This document shows, in pieces, positions 16,911 through 26,186 of a stretch of 57,021 nt of DNA. A model generated the notes under the pieces. The model was not told the DNA's origin, did not search any database, and worked only from the letters and a program-made list of their open reading frames with translations. Made by a program: the position numbers and the translations under genes. The stretch is from JAJZEO01 sp964477345 (GTDB lineage Bacteria; Chlamydiota; Chlamydiia; Chlamydiales; 2-12-FULL-49-11). Position 1 is the stretch's first letter; each line of letters opens with the position of its first letter. The DNA is taken from NCBI GenBank assembly GCA_964477345.1, contig CAYZDL010000011.1, positions 1-57,021 of the forward strand, written 5' to 3'.

Positions 16911-17878
16911 TTAATGGTGACTCCCGGATCTAAAGCAATAAACGTGCTCGGTTCCAACCCTCGTTTCTTCATTTCTCGATGTAAGTCATATGGAGGCTGA
17001 CAGGGATGCTCAGAAGAAAGTTTAAATGTTTTCCAATGCATTCCAATAGAAAGCTTAGCTTTTGTATCTTCATGAATGTTGACGGCATCTTGCGGGCTCG
17101 AATGGACAGTTCTCATAAAATTCTCCGGCTTATAGGTCCCAATTGGACATAAGCATAAATCAATGGGGGAAAAACTTTCTCCAATTTTTTTAAAGTCATA
17201 CCCATTATAGGCTGTATCTCCCACAAAATAGAGTGTTTTAGTGGGGAACTGTTCCGACGAGATTTTTGCTATGATCCCCATCCAAAGGGTGTTATCTTGA
17301 TCAAATGGTGTTCGGCCAGAGTTGTGTTGCGCTGGTACTGAGCTAATTGTGACCTTGGGAAGGCTTTTGCCAAATGTAAGTTCAATTTCTTCCCACCATT
17401 GGAGTTCTCGTACTTGGTAGATCTCCCGACGATTGAACCATTTCTTCAACCCATAAGGAACAATCCAAACTATATTGGGAAATCGCTTGTGAAGCAGTTC
17501 TACAGTCTTTAGATCTAAATGATCATAGTGGTTGTGACTAATTAAAACTATGTCGACACCCTCTAGATCTTCTATTTCAAATGGGGGCTCATGTTGTCTT
17601 TTTGGACCTATGAAGGATATAGGAGAGCAACGTCTACTCCAAAGTGGGTCTGTAAGTATTTTAAGATCATAAATATCAATGAGGAATGTACAGTGGTTTA
17701 TCCAAGTCACTTTTGGCGATTCAAGGTTAACCTCTTTTATTCTACAGGGATATGTAAAGTCCTTAGGTGGTATAGGATGAGGCAGGATGTCTTGGTAGTA
17801 CCCAAGAAGCAAAAGAAGGAAATCTAACGATTTTCTTCTTGTATTTCGAATGTAATGGTTCCTGAACCGCTTGCCCAT
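16904..17878 (-). CDS. Metallo-beta-lactamase-fold hydrolase, NAPE-PLD/UlaG-like
   Basis: A 324-residue metal hydrolase. The metal-binding HNHYDH is in LISHNHYDHLDL near residue 115; further ligands fit VPAQHNSGRTPF, FVGDTAYNGYDF and the late GMHWKTFKLS. The opening VTWINHCTFLIDIYDLKILTDPLWSRR and the whole layout match the N-acyl-phosphatidylethanolamine phospholipase D-like / UlaG-like branch. In bacteria these act on phosphodiesters or lactones. A phospholipid substrate is possible but unproven. It lies 42 bases downstream of pfp on the same strand. Confidence 0.8.
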   Translation of the reverse strand: MGKRFRNHYIRNTRRKSLDFLLLLLGYYQDILPHPIPPKDFTYPCRIKEVNLESPKVTWINHCTFLIDIYDLKILTDPLWSRRCSPISFIGPKRQHEPPFEIEDLEGVDIVLISHNHYDHLDLKTVELLHKRFPNIVWIVPYGLKKWFNRREIYQVRELQWWEEIELTFGKSLPKVTISSVPAQHNSGRTPFDQDNTLWMGIIAKISSEQFPTKTLYFVGDTAYNGYDFKKIGESFSPIDLCLCPIGTYKPENFMRTVHSSPQDAVNIHEDTKAKLSIGMHWKTFKLSSEHPCQPPYDLHREMKKRGLEPSTFIALDPGVTINW

Positions 17879-17920
17879 GACAATGATTAATCAAATCATG
17901 GGATTTAAAAAAAAGGGCAA

Positions 17921-19456
17921 TCATCTTTGGTCGACATCTTCGATCGCAAGTGTCTTGTTTACAACATTTTTTGAAGCTCCATAATATTGAATTGGCCCAG
18001 GACTTTGGTACTGATCAAAAAGCTGCCAATCTCTTCTTTTTTTCGTAAACTCCACAAATGCAGGACCGTTCATTTTTACCACCGATTTATCGATCACCCT
18101 CATCATTTTCCCCTTACGCTCCTCTTCAACGAGCATTGAATCTATGAGAACTGCGATGGGCTGCCAATTTTCCACTGGTTGGCTTAATTTTTTTAAAGCC
18201 GCCATGCAGCCGCTTTTTTTATGATTGATCAGGACTGCAGCTACATACCCTAGATTATAGCAATAGGTGGCGTCAAAACAAGAAGGGGCAGAACATCTTC
18301 CCTCATAACCAAAAAAATGAGAGACAGGATTGAATTTTCCTTTGAAGCCTCTTTTCTTTAGCTCAGTATCAACCATTTCATAGACAAGCTTTTCTGTCTC
18401 AATTTTAGAAACCTGTACGTTCCCATGAGGATCACGGTCATGCAAAAGCTGACCCTTAATAGCTTGAGGTAGCGAATCAAACAACCCTTTTTGTTTTCCT
18501 GAAAGAGCATCCTCCCCCTCTCCTTTCGCCAAATGACGATTGAGAGCAGAGATCAATTCTTTAAACTCAGGGATAAATTCAAGCAATCCTTCGGGAATAA
18601 GGTAGACTCCATAGTTACGCCCTTCTGCAGCTCGCTGGCTCACACAATCGGCAATGGTTGAAACGATGTCGGCTAACGATTGTTTTTTTTCTTCGACTTC
18701 TTCCCCTATAAAAGCGAGATTAGGCTGAGTTTGCAAAGCGCATTCTAGGGTTACGTGAGAGGCTTTCCTCCCCATAAGTTTGATAAAATGGGAATACTTT
18801 CCAGAAGAGGCTGCATCTAAACAAATGTTTCCAATCATTTCACTGTAAACTTTACAGGCAGTATCAAAACCGAATGATGTTTCAATTAAGGGGCTCTTTA
18901 AGTCACCATCAATTGTTTTCGGAACCCCCACTACCGTGCAGGAAGTGCCGCACTTTTTGAGGTATTCATCCAAGAGGGCCGCATTTGTGTTTGTGTCGTC
19001 TCCCCCCACAAAGACGAGAGCATCCAATTTATGACTTTTACAAACTTGCTCGGCCTTTTGAAAATCGTCTTCTGTCTCTATCTTGGTGCGGCCACTTCCC
19101 AGCATGTGAAATCCGCCAAGATTCCTATACTCATTGACTAGATTTGAAGTCATCTCTTTGCATTTTCCATCAAGAAGACCTTGAGGTCCCGCTAAATACC
19201 CAAGCAATTTGTTTCCTGGGCCCAGTTCGGTTATAGCATCAAAAAGACCTGCGATCACATTATGTCCTCCCGGGGCGGGTCCGCCCGAAAAAAGGATGCC
19301 TACCCTAAGAGGTCTTGAAGGGAGCTCCTTGTCAGATTCAAGTGAAAGAAAATTTTTAACCTCTTTTATTCCCACCCTTTTTATCGTTTTTAGAGTCGGA
19401 GCAAGGGGGACTTTTTCTCCTCTTCTGAGGTCAATAAAGCTAGGACTTAAGGACAC
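17921..19456 (-). CDS. pfp: PPi-dependent 6-phosphofructokinase
   Basis: Reversibly phosphorylates fructose 6-phosphate with pyrophosphate in glycolysis. At 511 residues it is the long, plant-beta-subunit-like form seen in Chlamydiae. Signatures: GILFSGGPAPGGHNVIAG at the PPi site, FVGGDDTNTNAA with the GGDD that marks PPi use rather than ATP, and GVPKTIDGDLKSPLIETSFGFDTA around the catalytic TIDGD. The start is a GTG at 19456 with a strong AGGAGG 6 bases ahead. It heads a minus-strand run of six genes ending in ispG and lies back to back with pyrG, with 75 bases between the starts for two promoters. Confidence 0.93.
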   Translation of the reverse strand: MSLSPSFIDLRRGEKVPLAPTLKTIKRVGIKEVKNFLSLESDKELPSRPLRVGILFSGGPAPGGHNVIAGLFDAITELGPGNKLLGYLAGPQGLLDGKCKEMTSNLVNEYRNLGGFHMLGSGRTKIETEDDFQKAEQVCKSHKLDALVFVGGDDTNTNAALLDEYLKKCGTSCTVVGVPKTIDGDLKSPLIETSFGFDTACKVYSEMIGNICLDAASSGKYSHFIKLMGRKASHVTLECALQTQPNLAFIGEEVEEKKQSLADIVSTIADCVSQRAAEGRNYGVYLIPEGLLEFIPEFKELISALNRHLAKGEGEDALSGKQKGLFDSLPQAIKGQLLHDRDPHGNVQVSKIETEKLVYEMVDTELKKRGFKGKFNPVSHFFGYEGRCSAPSCFDATYCYNLGYVAAVLINHKKSGCMAALKKLSQPVENWQPIAVLIDSMLVEEERKGKMMRVIDKSVVKMNGPAFVEFTKKRRDWQLFDQYQSPGPIQYYGASKNVVNKTLAIEDVDQR

Positions 19457-19531
19457 CTGACACCTCCTGATTTCGCGTCAATCATAGTATTTAGTGGAGA
19501 TATTTAAAAGGTGTTTGTATACTGAGTTCAC

Positions 19532-21163
19532 ATGGGAAGTAAATTTATCTTTATCACAGGCGGAGTCATTTCGTCCCTCGGCAAGGGGATCACTTCGTCG
19601 TCTCTTTCTCTTCTACTCGAGGAGAAAGGGTTAAAAGTTGCCTTAATGAAACTCGATCCTTATCTTAATGTCGATCCTGGAACTATGAATCCATTTCAGC
19701 ATGGAGAAGTCTACGTCACTGATGATGGAGCCGAGACTGATCTTGATTTGGGACATTATTATCGATTTACCCACTCCCCCTTATCGAAAGTATCGAATAC
19801 CACCTCAGGACAGATCTATGATGCTGTTCTTAAAAAAGAGAGACGTGGCGATTATCTTGGTAAAACAGTTCAAGTCATTCCGCATATTACCGATGAGATT
19901 AAAAAGAGAATCCTTGCTTGCAGCGAACAGGAAAAAGGGATCGATGTTACCATCATCGAAATCGGCGGAACAGTCGGAGATATTGAATCTCAACCTTTTT
20001 TAGAAGCTATCCGCCAATTTCGTCATGAAAGGCCTTCGCAATGTATGCATATCCATCTCACTTATGTCCCTTATATCCCCCATGCCGGAGAAGTCAAGAC
20101 AAAGCCGACCCAGCACTCTATACAACTGCTCCAACAAAGTGGAATATTTACCGACATGATTTTTTGTCGATGCGAAGAGCCTTTGTCTGAGGAGATCAAG
20201 GCAAAAATTTCCCTCTTCTGCAATGTTAAAAAAGAAGCTGTCATCGATATCGTTGATATCAAAGGGACTATTTACCAAGCACCTTTGAGTCTGCTTGAAA
20301 CAGGAATTGATGAAATCATCTCTGACATCATGGGATTGCCAAAAAAACGACCCCTCCTGAAAAAATGGAGACAAATGGTCGACGATCTCATCTTTGCTGA
20401 GCAGACTGTTACTATAGGGATTGTCGGAAAATACCTCGAACATCAAGATTCCTATAAATCGGTTTTTGAAGCCTTAATTCACGGTGGCATCGCAAATAAA
20501 TCGAAAGTCAAGATCGTATGTATCGAGTCAGATAAGTTTAAAACAAGGGAAGAGTTTGCGAATATAGCTAAAGGATGCCAAGGAATTTTAGTTCCTGGTG
20601 GCTTTGGAAGTCGTGGTTGGGAAGGAAAAATCATCGCGGCAAGGTATTGCCGAGAAGAGAACATTCCTTACTTTGGCATTTGCTTAGGCATGCAAGTCCT
20701 TGCAGTAGAATTTGCAAGAAACGTACTTCACCTACAACATGCCAATTCAACAGAGTTTAATAGTGAAACCCCTACACCGATCATTTCCCTTCTTTCTGAG
20801 CAGAAAAAAATCACTGATATTGGCGGCACGATGCGATTAGGGACTTTCCCCTGCACACTCAACCCAAAATCGAAAGTCTTTTCTATCTACGGAAAAAAGA
20901 AAGAGATTCATGAAAGACATCGACATAGATATGAGTTTAATAACGACTACAAAGAGCTGTTTGAAAAGAAAGGTCTTGCCATAGTGGGGATCTACAAAGA
21001 TGGCCAATTGTGTGAAATCGTTGAAAACCAAAACCATCCCTGGATGATAGGGGTTCAGTTCCACCCCGAGTTCCAATCTAAACCGACAGAGCCACACCCT
21101 CTATTTACTAGCTTCATAGAAGCTTCTCTATTCTCACATTTGAAGAATGAGGTGTTAGTATGA
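19532..21163 (+). CDS. pyrG: CTP synthase
   Basis: Makes CTP from UTP with glutamine or ammonia. The 543-residue length is normal. The synthetase domain opens with KFIFITGGVISSLGKGITSS and contains KLDPYLNVDPGTMNPFQHGEV; the class I glutamine amidotransferase domain shows YFGICLGMQVLAVEFARN with the nucleophilic Cys, and the Glu/His of VQFHPEFQSKP. No ribosome site precedes the ATG; a TATACT box lies only about 8 bases upstream (19518-19523), so the message might be leaderless. The stop overlaps the ATG of ruvX. Gene order pyrG-yqgF-zwf is shared with Chlamydia. Confidence 0.96.
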   Translation: MGSKFIFITGGVISSLGKGITSSSLSLLLEEKGLKVALMKLDPYLNVDPGTMNPFQHGEVYVTDDGAETDLDLGHYYRFTHSPLSKVSNTTSGQIYDAVLKKERRGDYLGKTVQVIPHITDEIKKRILACSEQEKGIDVTIIEIGGTVGDIESQPFLEAIRQFRHERPSQCMHIHLTYVPYIPHAGEVKTKPTQHSIQLLQQSGIFTDMIFCRCEEPLSEEIKAKISLFCNVKKEAVIDIVDIKGTIYQAPLSLLETGIDEIISDIMGLPKKRPLLKKWRQMVDDLIFAEQTVTIGIVGKYLEHQDSYKSVFEALIHGGIANKSKVKIVCIESDKFKTREEFANIAKGCQGILVPGGFGSRGWEGKIIAARYCREENIPYFGICLGMQVLAVEFARNVLHLQHANSTEFNSETPTPIISLLSEQKKITDIGGTMRLGTFPCTLNPKSKVFSIYGKKKEIHERHRHRYEFNNDYKELFEKKGLAIVGIYKDGQLCEIVENQNHPWMIGVQFHPEFQSKPTEPHPLFTSFIEASLFSHLKNEVLV

Positions 21164-21582
21164 GAATTGTAGGAATTGATTTCGGGATGAAACGAATTGG
21201 CCTTGCGATTTCCGATCCTTTTAGATCGTTTGCGACTCCTCTGGAAAAGATCGAAAGAACCAAAAATATAGACGCTGATATAGACGCTTTAATGCACCTT
21301 TTAAAGGATCGCGGCTTGATAGAACTTTTTATTGTCGGCCTTCCTTTGCATATGGACGGAAAAGAGAGTCCCATGTCAGCTTTAGCCCGAAAATTTGCTG
21401 AAAAATTGGAAGAAAAAACTTCTGTAAAATGTCAGTTTATCGATGAAAGACTCACTTCTAAAGCAGCAGAAAGTCTTCTTATGGAGCTCTCTATGAATCG
21501 AAAGGACCGGAGTCGTGCTGTTGATGTAATTTCAGCCTCATTAATTTTGCAAACCTACCTCGATCTAAGATGTTGCATTTAA
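21160..21582 (+). CDS. ruvX: YqgF/RuvX-family RNase H-fold nuclease
   Basis: 140 residues with the family opening RIVGIDFGMKRIGLAISDP, the middle FIVGLPLHMDGKESPMSA and the late FIDERLTSKAAES and AVDVISASLILQTYL, giving the acidic residues of an RNase H-like site. Proteins of this family take part in processing of 16S rRNA precursors and have been proposed as Holliday junction resolvases. The ATG overlaps the pyrG stop by 4 bases. Confidence 0.9.
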   Translation: MRIVGIDFGMKRIGLAISDPFRSFATPLEKIERTKNIDADIDALMHLLKDRGLIELFIVGLPLHMDGKESPMSALARKFAEKLEEKTSVKCQFIDERLTSKAAESLLMELSMNRKDRSRAVDVISASLILQTYLDLRCCI

Positions 21583-21612
21583 TGCTATCCTCTCCATACT
21601 TAGAGAAAAAGC

Positions 21613-23235
21613 ATGGGGGTATTACTAAAGATGCGAGACAATACTCAACAATCTGATAGCCAAAAAGATCGTTCCGTGGATTCCGAAAATAATCTAGAAA
21701 GCGCAGAGCCATTTAAAAACCCTCTAAAAGACGCAGATCATCTTACGCAACCTACCCCTTGTATATTAGTTATTTATGGGGCTTCCGGTGATTTAACCAA
21801 ACGAAAATTGCTCCCAGCTCTCTACAACTTAATGAATTCAGGATCCCTTCCTCAAAATTTTGCCGTAGTAGGCGTTGCGCGAAGAGAACTTAGCAATGAC
21901 GATTTTCGGAAAAACCTGATAGACGGGATTCAGCAATTTTCGAGAACAAAGCCAAGCGAAGATGAACTTGCAAATTTTGCCTCCCGTATTTTCTATTTCA
22001 AGGCTGAGTTTTCTGATGATAATGGATATAAGGCTTTAAAACCCTTTCTAGAAGATCTAGATAAAAAGTTTGGAACCCAGGGAAATCGAGTTTTCTACCT
22101 TGCCGTTCAAGCCTCCTCATTTACAATAATTGTCGATTATCTCAAGGCAAATGGCTTGATCTACGATCAGGGCGATAAGGAACACTTTTCCCGGGTGATC
22201 ATTGAAAAGCCGTTTGGTCACGATCTAAAAACTGCCATTGAACTTCAGGCCGATTTAACAAAAAATCTGAGCGAACGTCAAATTTATCGAATCGATCACT
22301 ATTTGGGAAAAGAAACGGTACAAAACCTGTTAGTCTTTCGGTTTAGCAATGCCATTTTTGAAGGCCTTTGGAACAATCGGTATGTTGATAACGTACAAAT
22401 TACTGTTGCTGAAAGCATTGGGGTTGAAAAGCGGGGTGAATTTTACGAGAGCGCTGGTCTTGCGCGCGATATTATACAAAACCACCTAATGCAACTACTA
22501 TGTTTAGTGGCCATGGAGCCTCCCACCAACCTAAGTCCTCAAGCAATTCAGGATGAAAAAGTTAAAGTTCTTGAAGCGATAAAGCAATACAATGAGGCGG
22601 AAATCAAACAATTTACCTGCCGTGGTCAATACAAAGAGGGTTACATTGAGGGGGAGCCTGTAGCTCCTTACAGAAAAGAAGATCGGGTAAATCCTAATTC
22701 AAATGTAGAAACTTTTAGTGCCATGGAAATTCAGATTGAGAATTGGCGTTGGTCAGGTGTCCCCTTTTACATTCGGGCGGGAAAAAGACTTCCCAAGAGA
22801 TCGACAGAGATCGTCGTCACTTTTAAACGGACCCCGAATATTTTGTTTCATAAAAGTGATAAGCACAACACTCCGAACCAAATCATTTTCCGCATTCAAC
22901 CCAATGAAGGGACCTCTGTACAAATCAATAGTAAAGTTCCCGGATCATCCAATTTCATTCAACCAGTCAATATGGATTTTCAATACGCCAGCTACTTTGG
23001 CAGTGAAGTCCCCGAAGCTTATGAAAGATTGATCTTTGATTGTATGTTAGGGGACAATACCTTGTTTCCTCGGGTTGATGAATCGCTGAATTCTTGGAAA
23101 TTTCTCACTCCAATACTCGAATATTGGGCTCGAACCCCTTTGACTGATAGTGAATTTTATCCTGCAGGAAGCTGGGGCCCCCCTCAAGCCGAAATCTTAT
23201 TGCAAACCCAAGGACGGAGTTGGAAAGCCTTATGA
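21613..23235 (+). CDS. zwf: Glucose-6-phosphate 1-dehydrogenase
   Basis: First enzyme of the oxidative pentose phosphate pathway, producing NADPH. The NADP-binding fingerprint is VIYGASGDLTKRKLLPALY near residue 53, and the substrate-binding active site RIDHYLGKETVQNLL contains the catalytic His. Compared with the usual ~490 residues it has about 45 additional N-terminal residues of polar, low-complexity character. The second Met at residue 7 (21631) is an alternative start. The stop TGA is overlapped by the ATG of the OpcA-like gene (ATGA), linking the enzyme to its probable assembly factor. Confidence 0.95.
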   Translation: MGVLLKMRDNTQQSDSQKDRSVDSENNLESAEPFKNPLKDADHLTQPTPCILVIYGASGDLTKRKLLPALYNLMNSGSLPQNFAVVGVARRELSNDDFRKNLIDGIQQFSRTKPSEDELANFASRIFYFKAEFSDDNGYKALKPFLEDLDKKFGTQGNRVFYLAVQASSFTIIVDYLKANGLIYDQGDKEHFSRVIIEKPFGHDLKTAIELQADLTKNLSERQIYRIDHYLGKETVQNLLVFRFSNAIFEGLWNNRYVDNVQITVAESIGVEKRGEFYESAGLARDIIQNHLMQLLCLVAMEPPTNLSPQAIQDEKVKVLEAIKQYNEAEIKQFTCRGQYKEGYIEGEPVAPYRKEDRVNPNSNVETFSAMEIQIENWRWSGVPFYIRAGKRLPKRSTEIVVTFKRTPNILFHKSDKHNTPNQIIFRIQPNEGTSVQINSKVPGSSNFIQPVNMDFQYASYFGSEVPEAYERLIFDCMLGDNTLFPRVDESLNSWKFLTPILEYWARTPLTDSEFYPAGSWGPPQAEILLQTQGRSWKAL

Positions 23236-24329
23236 CAGCTGCTATTCAATACATTAAGGTGAAAGAAATAGAATCGGCGCTTGCATCTCTTTGGGGAAAT
23301 CACAGAGGTGAAAATCTAACACACGCTTCCCTTTTCAATTTAGTGATTTATGTAAAAAAGGACCTTAGAGAAGACTATTTGCAAAATATAGGTAAGGGGA
23401 TCATAAGAAAATACCCTTGCCGAATGATTATGGTAACAGAATATGAGCACTCGAATGAAGATTTTTTGCGCGCTTACGTTACAGATTTGAAACCTGATGA
23501 GAAAAGCACCATTTTTTGCGACTTGATCCACATTGAAGTTTCAGAGTCTTACCGAGAAAGAATCCCCTTTGTCCTCCTCCCCCACCTTTTACCTGAACGC
23601 CCCGTCTATTTGCTCTGGGGTGATGACCCCCTTAAAAAAGACCCCGTAATCATGAAGCTGGAGAGTCGGGCCACCAGGACGATCTTCGACTCTGAATCTT
23701 CGGAAAATATCGTCGATTTTGCAAAGATGATCCTCTCTCATCAAAAAAATGTCTCTTGTGATATTGCCGATTTAAATTGGGCTAGAAACTCATCTTGGCG
23801 CAATCTTTTTGCTAACGCTTTTAATTCCCCTGAAAAATTGAAGCCTCTTGTCGAAGCAAAAAATATTGCAATCTCGTACAACACTCTCGAAACTGAGTGT
23901 TTTTCTCATACCAAAATCCAATCAATTTACTTTCAAGGTTGGCTTGCAACTAAGCTTGGATGGAATCTCGAGACAGTATTGGGCGCAGAAAATGAACTTG
24001 CTTTCAAATATTCAACTCCACAAGGAGGAGTGACGATTACCTTGACCTCAGGGAAAAGCGATCAAACCCCTCCAGGAAGGTTATTGACCGTTGATATCTA
24101 TTCCCACCACAATGAGAGAATCAACCTGGTAAGAGAAAAAATAGACCCTAATCGAGTTGCAATTCACCACTGCTCATCAAACACTTGTGTCATGCCTACC
24201 CACTATCTCTTGAATGGCGAAATCTCGGGAAACTCTATGATGAGAGAAATCTATAATCAAGGAACCGATCCGAGTTTCATAAACGTACTGCAACTGATAA
24301 GCTCTTGCAACAAGGAAACACTCGCTTGA
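23232..24329 (+). CDS. opcA: OpcA-like glucose-6-phosphate dehydrogenase assembly protein
   Basis: About 365 residues, matching the OpcA family that in cyanobacteria and actinobacteria binds and activates glucose-6-phosphate dehydrogenase. Readable family features: THASLFNLVIYVKKDLRE near residue 35, the central FVLLPHLLPERPVYLLWGDDP and DLNWARNSSWRNLFA, and a C-terminal beta-rich part ending in HHCSSNTC. I start at ATG 23232, which overlaps the zwf stop by 4 bases, rather than a TTG 12 bases upstream. The pgl gene follows with another 4-base overlap, so the three are translationally coupled. Family assignment by eye is good but not certain. Confidence 0.78.
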   Translation: MTAAIQYIKVKEIESALASLWGNHRGENLTHASLFNLVIYVKKDLREDYLQNIGKGIIRKYPCRMIMVTEYEHSNEDFLRAYVTDLKPDEKSTIFCDLIHIEVSESYRERIPFVLLPHLLPERPVYLLWGDDPLKKDPVIMKLESRATRTIFDSESSENIVDFAKMILSHQKNVSCDIADLNWARNSSWRNLFANAFNSPEKLKPLVEAKNIAISYNTLETECFSHTKIQSIYFQGWLATKLGWNLETVLGAENELAFKYSTPQGGVTITLTSGKSDQTPPGRLLTVDIYSHHNERINLVREKIDPNRVAIHHCSSNTCVMPTHYLLNGEISGNSMMREIYNQGTDPSFINVLQLISSCNKETLA

Positions 24330-25090
24330 CCAGATCCCCTATTTTCCGGTTTGATGAAAGGAGAAATATTGCTCTTCCTGGGCCAATGGATCGATCTATT
24401 GAATTTGCAGTTGAGCATTTCATTCGTGTAGCTCAAGATGCCATTGAAAAATCGGATCGCTTTGTCGTGGCATTATCAGGTGGTTCAACACCGAAAAAAA
24501 TTTTTCAAATGTTGACTACTCCCAAGTATAGATCTGCAGTTGACTGGTCTAAATTTTATCTATTTTGGAGCGATGAAAGGGCTGTGGGGCCCGATCACCC
24601 CGACAGTAATTACAAAATGGCTATGGATTCAGGACTTTCTCAGTTAGAGATCAATGAAGACCAAGTATTTCGGATGAAGGGAGAGGGCTCTATTGAAGAG
24701 CACGCCTTAGAATATGAAAAACTCATCCGAAAAGTGCTCAATGGCCATCTTTTTGATCTAATCATGCTGGGGGTGGGCGAAGATGGCCACACAGCCTCTC
24801 TATTTCCTGGTACTTGGGCTCTTAGCATTCATGATAGATGGGTAGTCGCCAATGAAGTGCCTCAAAAAAATTGCTGGCGAATGACCTTTACCTATACTCT
24901 AATTAATCAAGCCCACCACACCTGTCTTTATGTCATGGGCAAGGATAAGAGCGAAATCCTCGCAAAAGTTTTATTAGATCCCTCAAATTCGCTTCCTTCA
25001 GCCAAGGTAGGAACAACTTCACATCCTGCACTCTGGATTGTCGATGAAGACGCCAGTAGAGAGCTTCTTGAAAAATGGAACCCCGACTAA
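24326..25090 (+). CDS. pgl: 6-phosphogluconolactonase
   Basis: Hydrolyses 6-phosphogluconolactone, the product of Zwf. Signatures: VVALSGGSTPKKIFQML, FWSDERAVGPDHPDSNYKMA and LIMLGVGEDGHTASLFPG, all diagnostic of the Pgl/DevB family. I take the TTG at 24326 as the start: it overlaps the opcA stop as TTGA and has AAGGAA about 10 bases before it. The frame is open a further seven codons upstream to 24305. About 254 residues, a normal length. With zwf and opcA it forms a full oxidative pentose phosphate entry unit. Confidence 0.93.
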   Translation: MTRSPIFRFDERRNIALPGPMDRSIEFAVEHFIRVAQDAIEKSDRFVVALSGGSTPKKIFQMLTTPKYRSAVDWSKFYLFWSDERAVGPDHPDSNYKMAMDSGLSQLEINEDQVFRMKGEGSIEEHALEYEKLIRKVLNGHLFDLIMLGVGEDGHTASLFPGTWALSIHDRWVVANEVPQKNCWRMTFTYTLINQAHHTCLYVMGKDKSEILAKVLLDPSNSLPSAKVGTTSHPALWIVDEDASRELLEKWNPD

Positions 25091-25105
25091 TCGTTCAGCT
25101 TTAAA

Positions 25106-26176
25106 ATGGAAAATCATTCAATTCACATCCTTTTTTCAAATACCTCTCAATTATTTTTAAAAAAATGCACAACCTATTGTAGAGAAATTCTTTACAAAGA
25201 TGTGGGTCTTCACCTAAAAACTCGTCGATTTGTTTACAAGGGTTACTCCTACCCCCTACATTTGGTGATTTTTGAAGGAGGAAGTAAACTAGGATATTTT
25301 GATTCATCACTGATGGAAATTGGTCTTTCGAAGAAATTGACCTTTGTCGAAGATGACTTGTTGATAGAGGTGATTCAGCATGAAATCGTTCACTTGATCA
25401 CTTTTCTAGAATATGGCAACTTAATCTCTCACCACGGGCCTGAGTTTCGACAAATTTGTACTCGGTATGGATGGAAAGAGTCGATGAGTGCGACTATAGA
25501 AGAATCTGTACTCGAAAAAAAATCGGAACGAATCCACTCAAAGATCCTCAAATTGTTCGATCTTGCCTCGAGCAAAAACCCTTTCGAAGCCAAAAACGCC
25601 CTCACTAAAGCAAGAAGCCTCATGATTAAGCATAAACTTGATTCTGTGACTTTAGATGAGGAGGATTTTGTCATCGTACGAACCCTAGAATCTAACAGAG
25701 CTACTGAGAAAATGAGAGCCATCTCAACAATTTTAAGGGCATTTTTTGTTTATCCTGTGATCAATCATGCCAGGGGCAAAGTCTATCTTGAGATCTTTGG
25801 TGAGAAAAATATGATCGAAATTGGAGAATATCTCGCTCACACACTAAATCATAAATTAGATGAATTGTGGGAAGAAGAACTCCACCTTTTTGGAATGAGG
25901 GCAAAAAATTCATTTTACAGAGGAATCGCTGAAGGCTTTGTGAATGAATTGAATACCGCTTCTTCTTCAAATGGGCTCATTAAAATTGATAAGATTTTGG
26001 AAAAAAATGCTCGTTCTGCCTATCCCCATCTCTCACGAGCAAAAGCGACATCCACAATTGATCTTCAAGCATTAAGGAAAGGTAGATCGGTAGGATCGCA
26101 ACTTCGTCTCCCGAAAGGGATCAAGAAAACGGCCTCCTCTCTTGTTTTCGCTTTACAGAATAAGTTTGTCTCATAA
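25106..26176 (+). CDS. SprT-like metalloprotease-fold protein with DUF2786 domain
   Basis: 356 residues. The N-terminal ~125 hold a SprT-like zinc site: EVIQHEIVHLITFLEYGN with HExxH at about 94-98, then HHGPEFRQICTRYGW supplying the downstream His. From about residue 145, KILKLFDLASSKNPFEAKNALTKARSLM is a typical DUF2786 helical repeat, followed by a less conserved C-terminal part (KMRAISTILRAFFVYPVI). SprT-like proteases in eukaryotes cut DNA-protein crosslinks; whether this protein is active on DNA-bound substrates is unknown. It follows pgl by 15 bases. Confidence 0.78.
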   Translation: MENHSIHILFSNTSQLFLKKCTTYCREILYKDVGLHLKTRRFVYKGYSYPLHLVIFEGGSKLGYFDSSLMEIGLSKKLTFVEDDLLIEVIQHEIVHLITFLEYGNLISHHGPEFRQICTRYGWKESMSATIEESVLEKKSERIHSKILKLFDLASSKNPFEAKNALTKARSLMIKHKLDSVTLDEEDFVIVRTLESNRATEKMRAISTILRAFFVYPVINHARGKVYLEIFGEKNMIEIGEYLAHTLNHKLDELWEEELHLFGMRAKNSFYRGIAEGFVNELNTASSSNGLIKIDKILEKNARSAYPHLSRAKATSTIDLQALRKGRSVGSQLRLPKGIKKTASSLVFALQNKFVS

Positions 26177-26186
26177 ACTGAAAATT

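Noticed and set aside
20000..20446. 148-residue minus-strand frame inside pyrG.
   Set aside because: Antisense to conserved CTP synthase sequence, no motif and no ribosome site.
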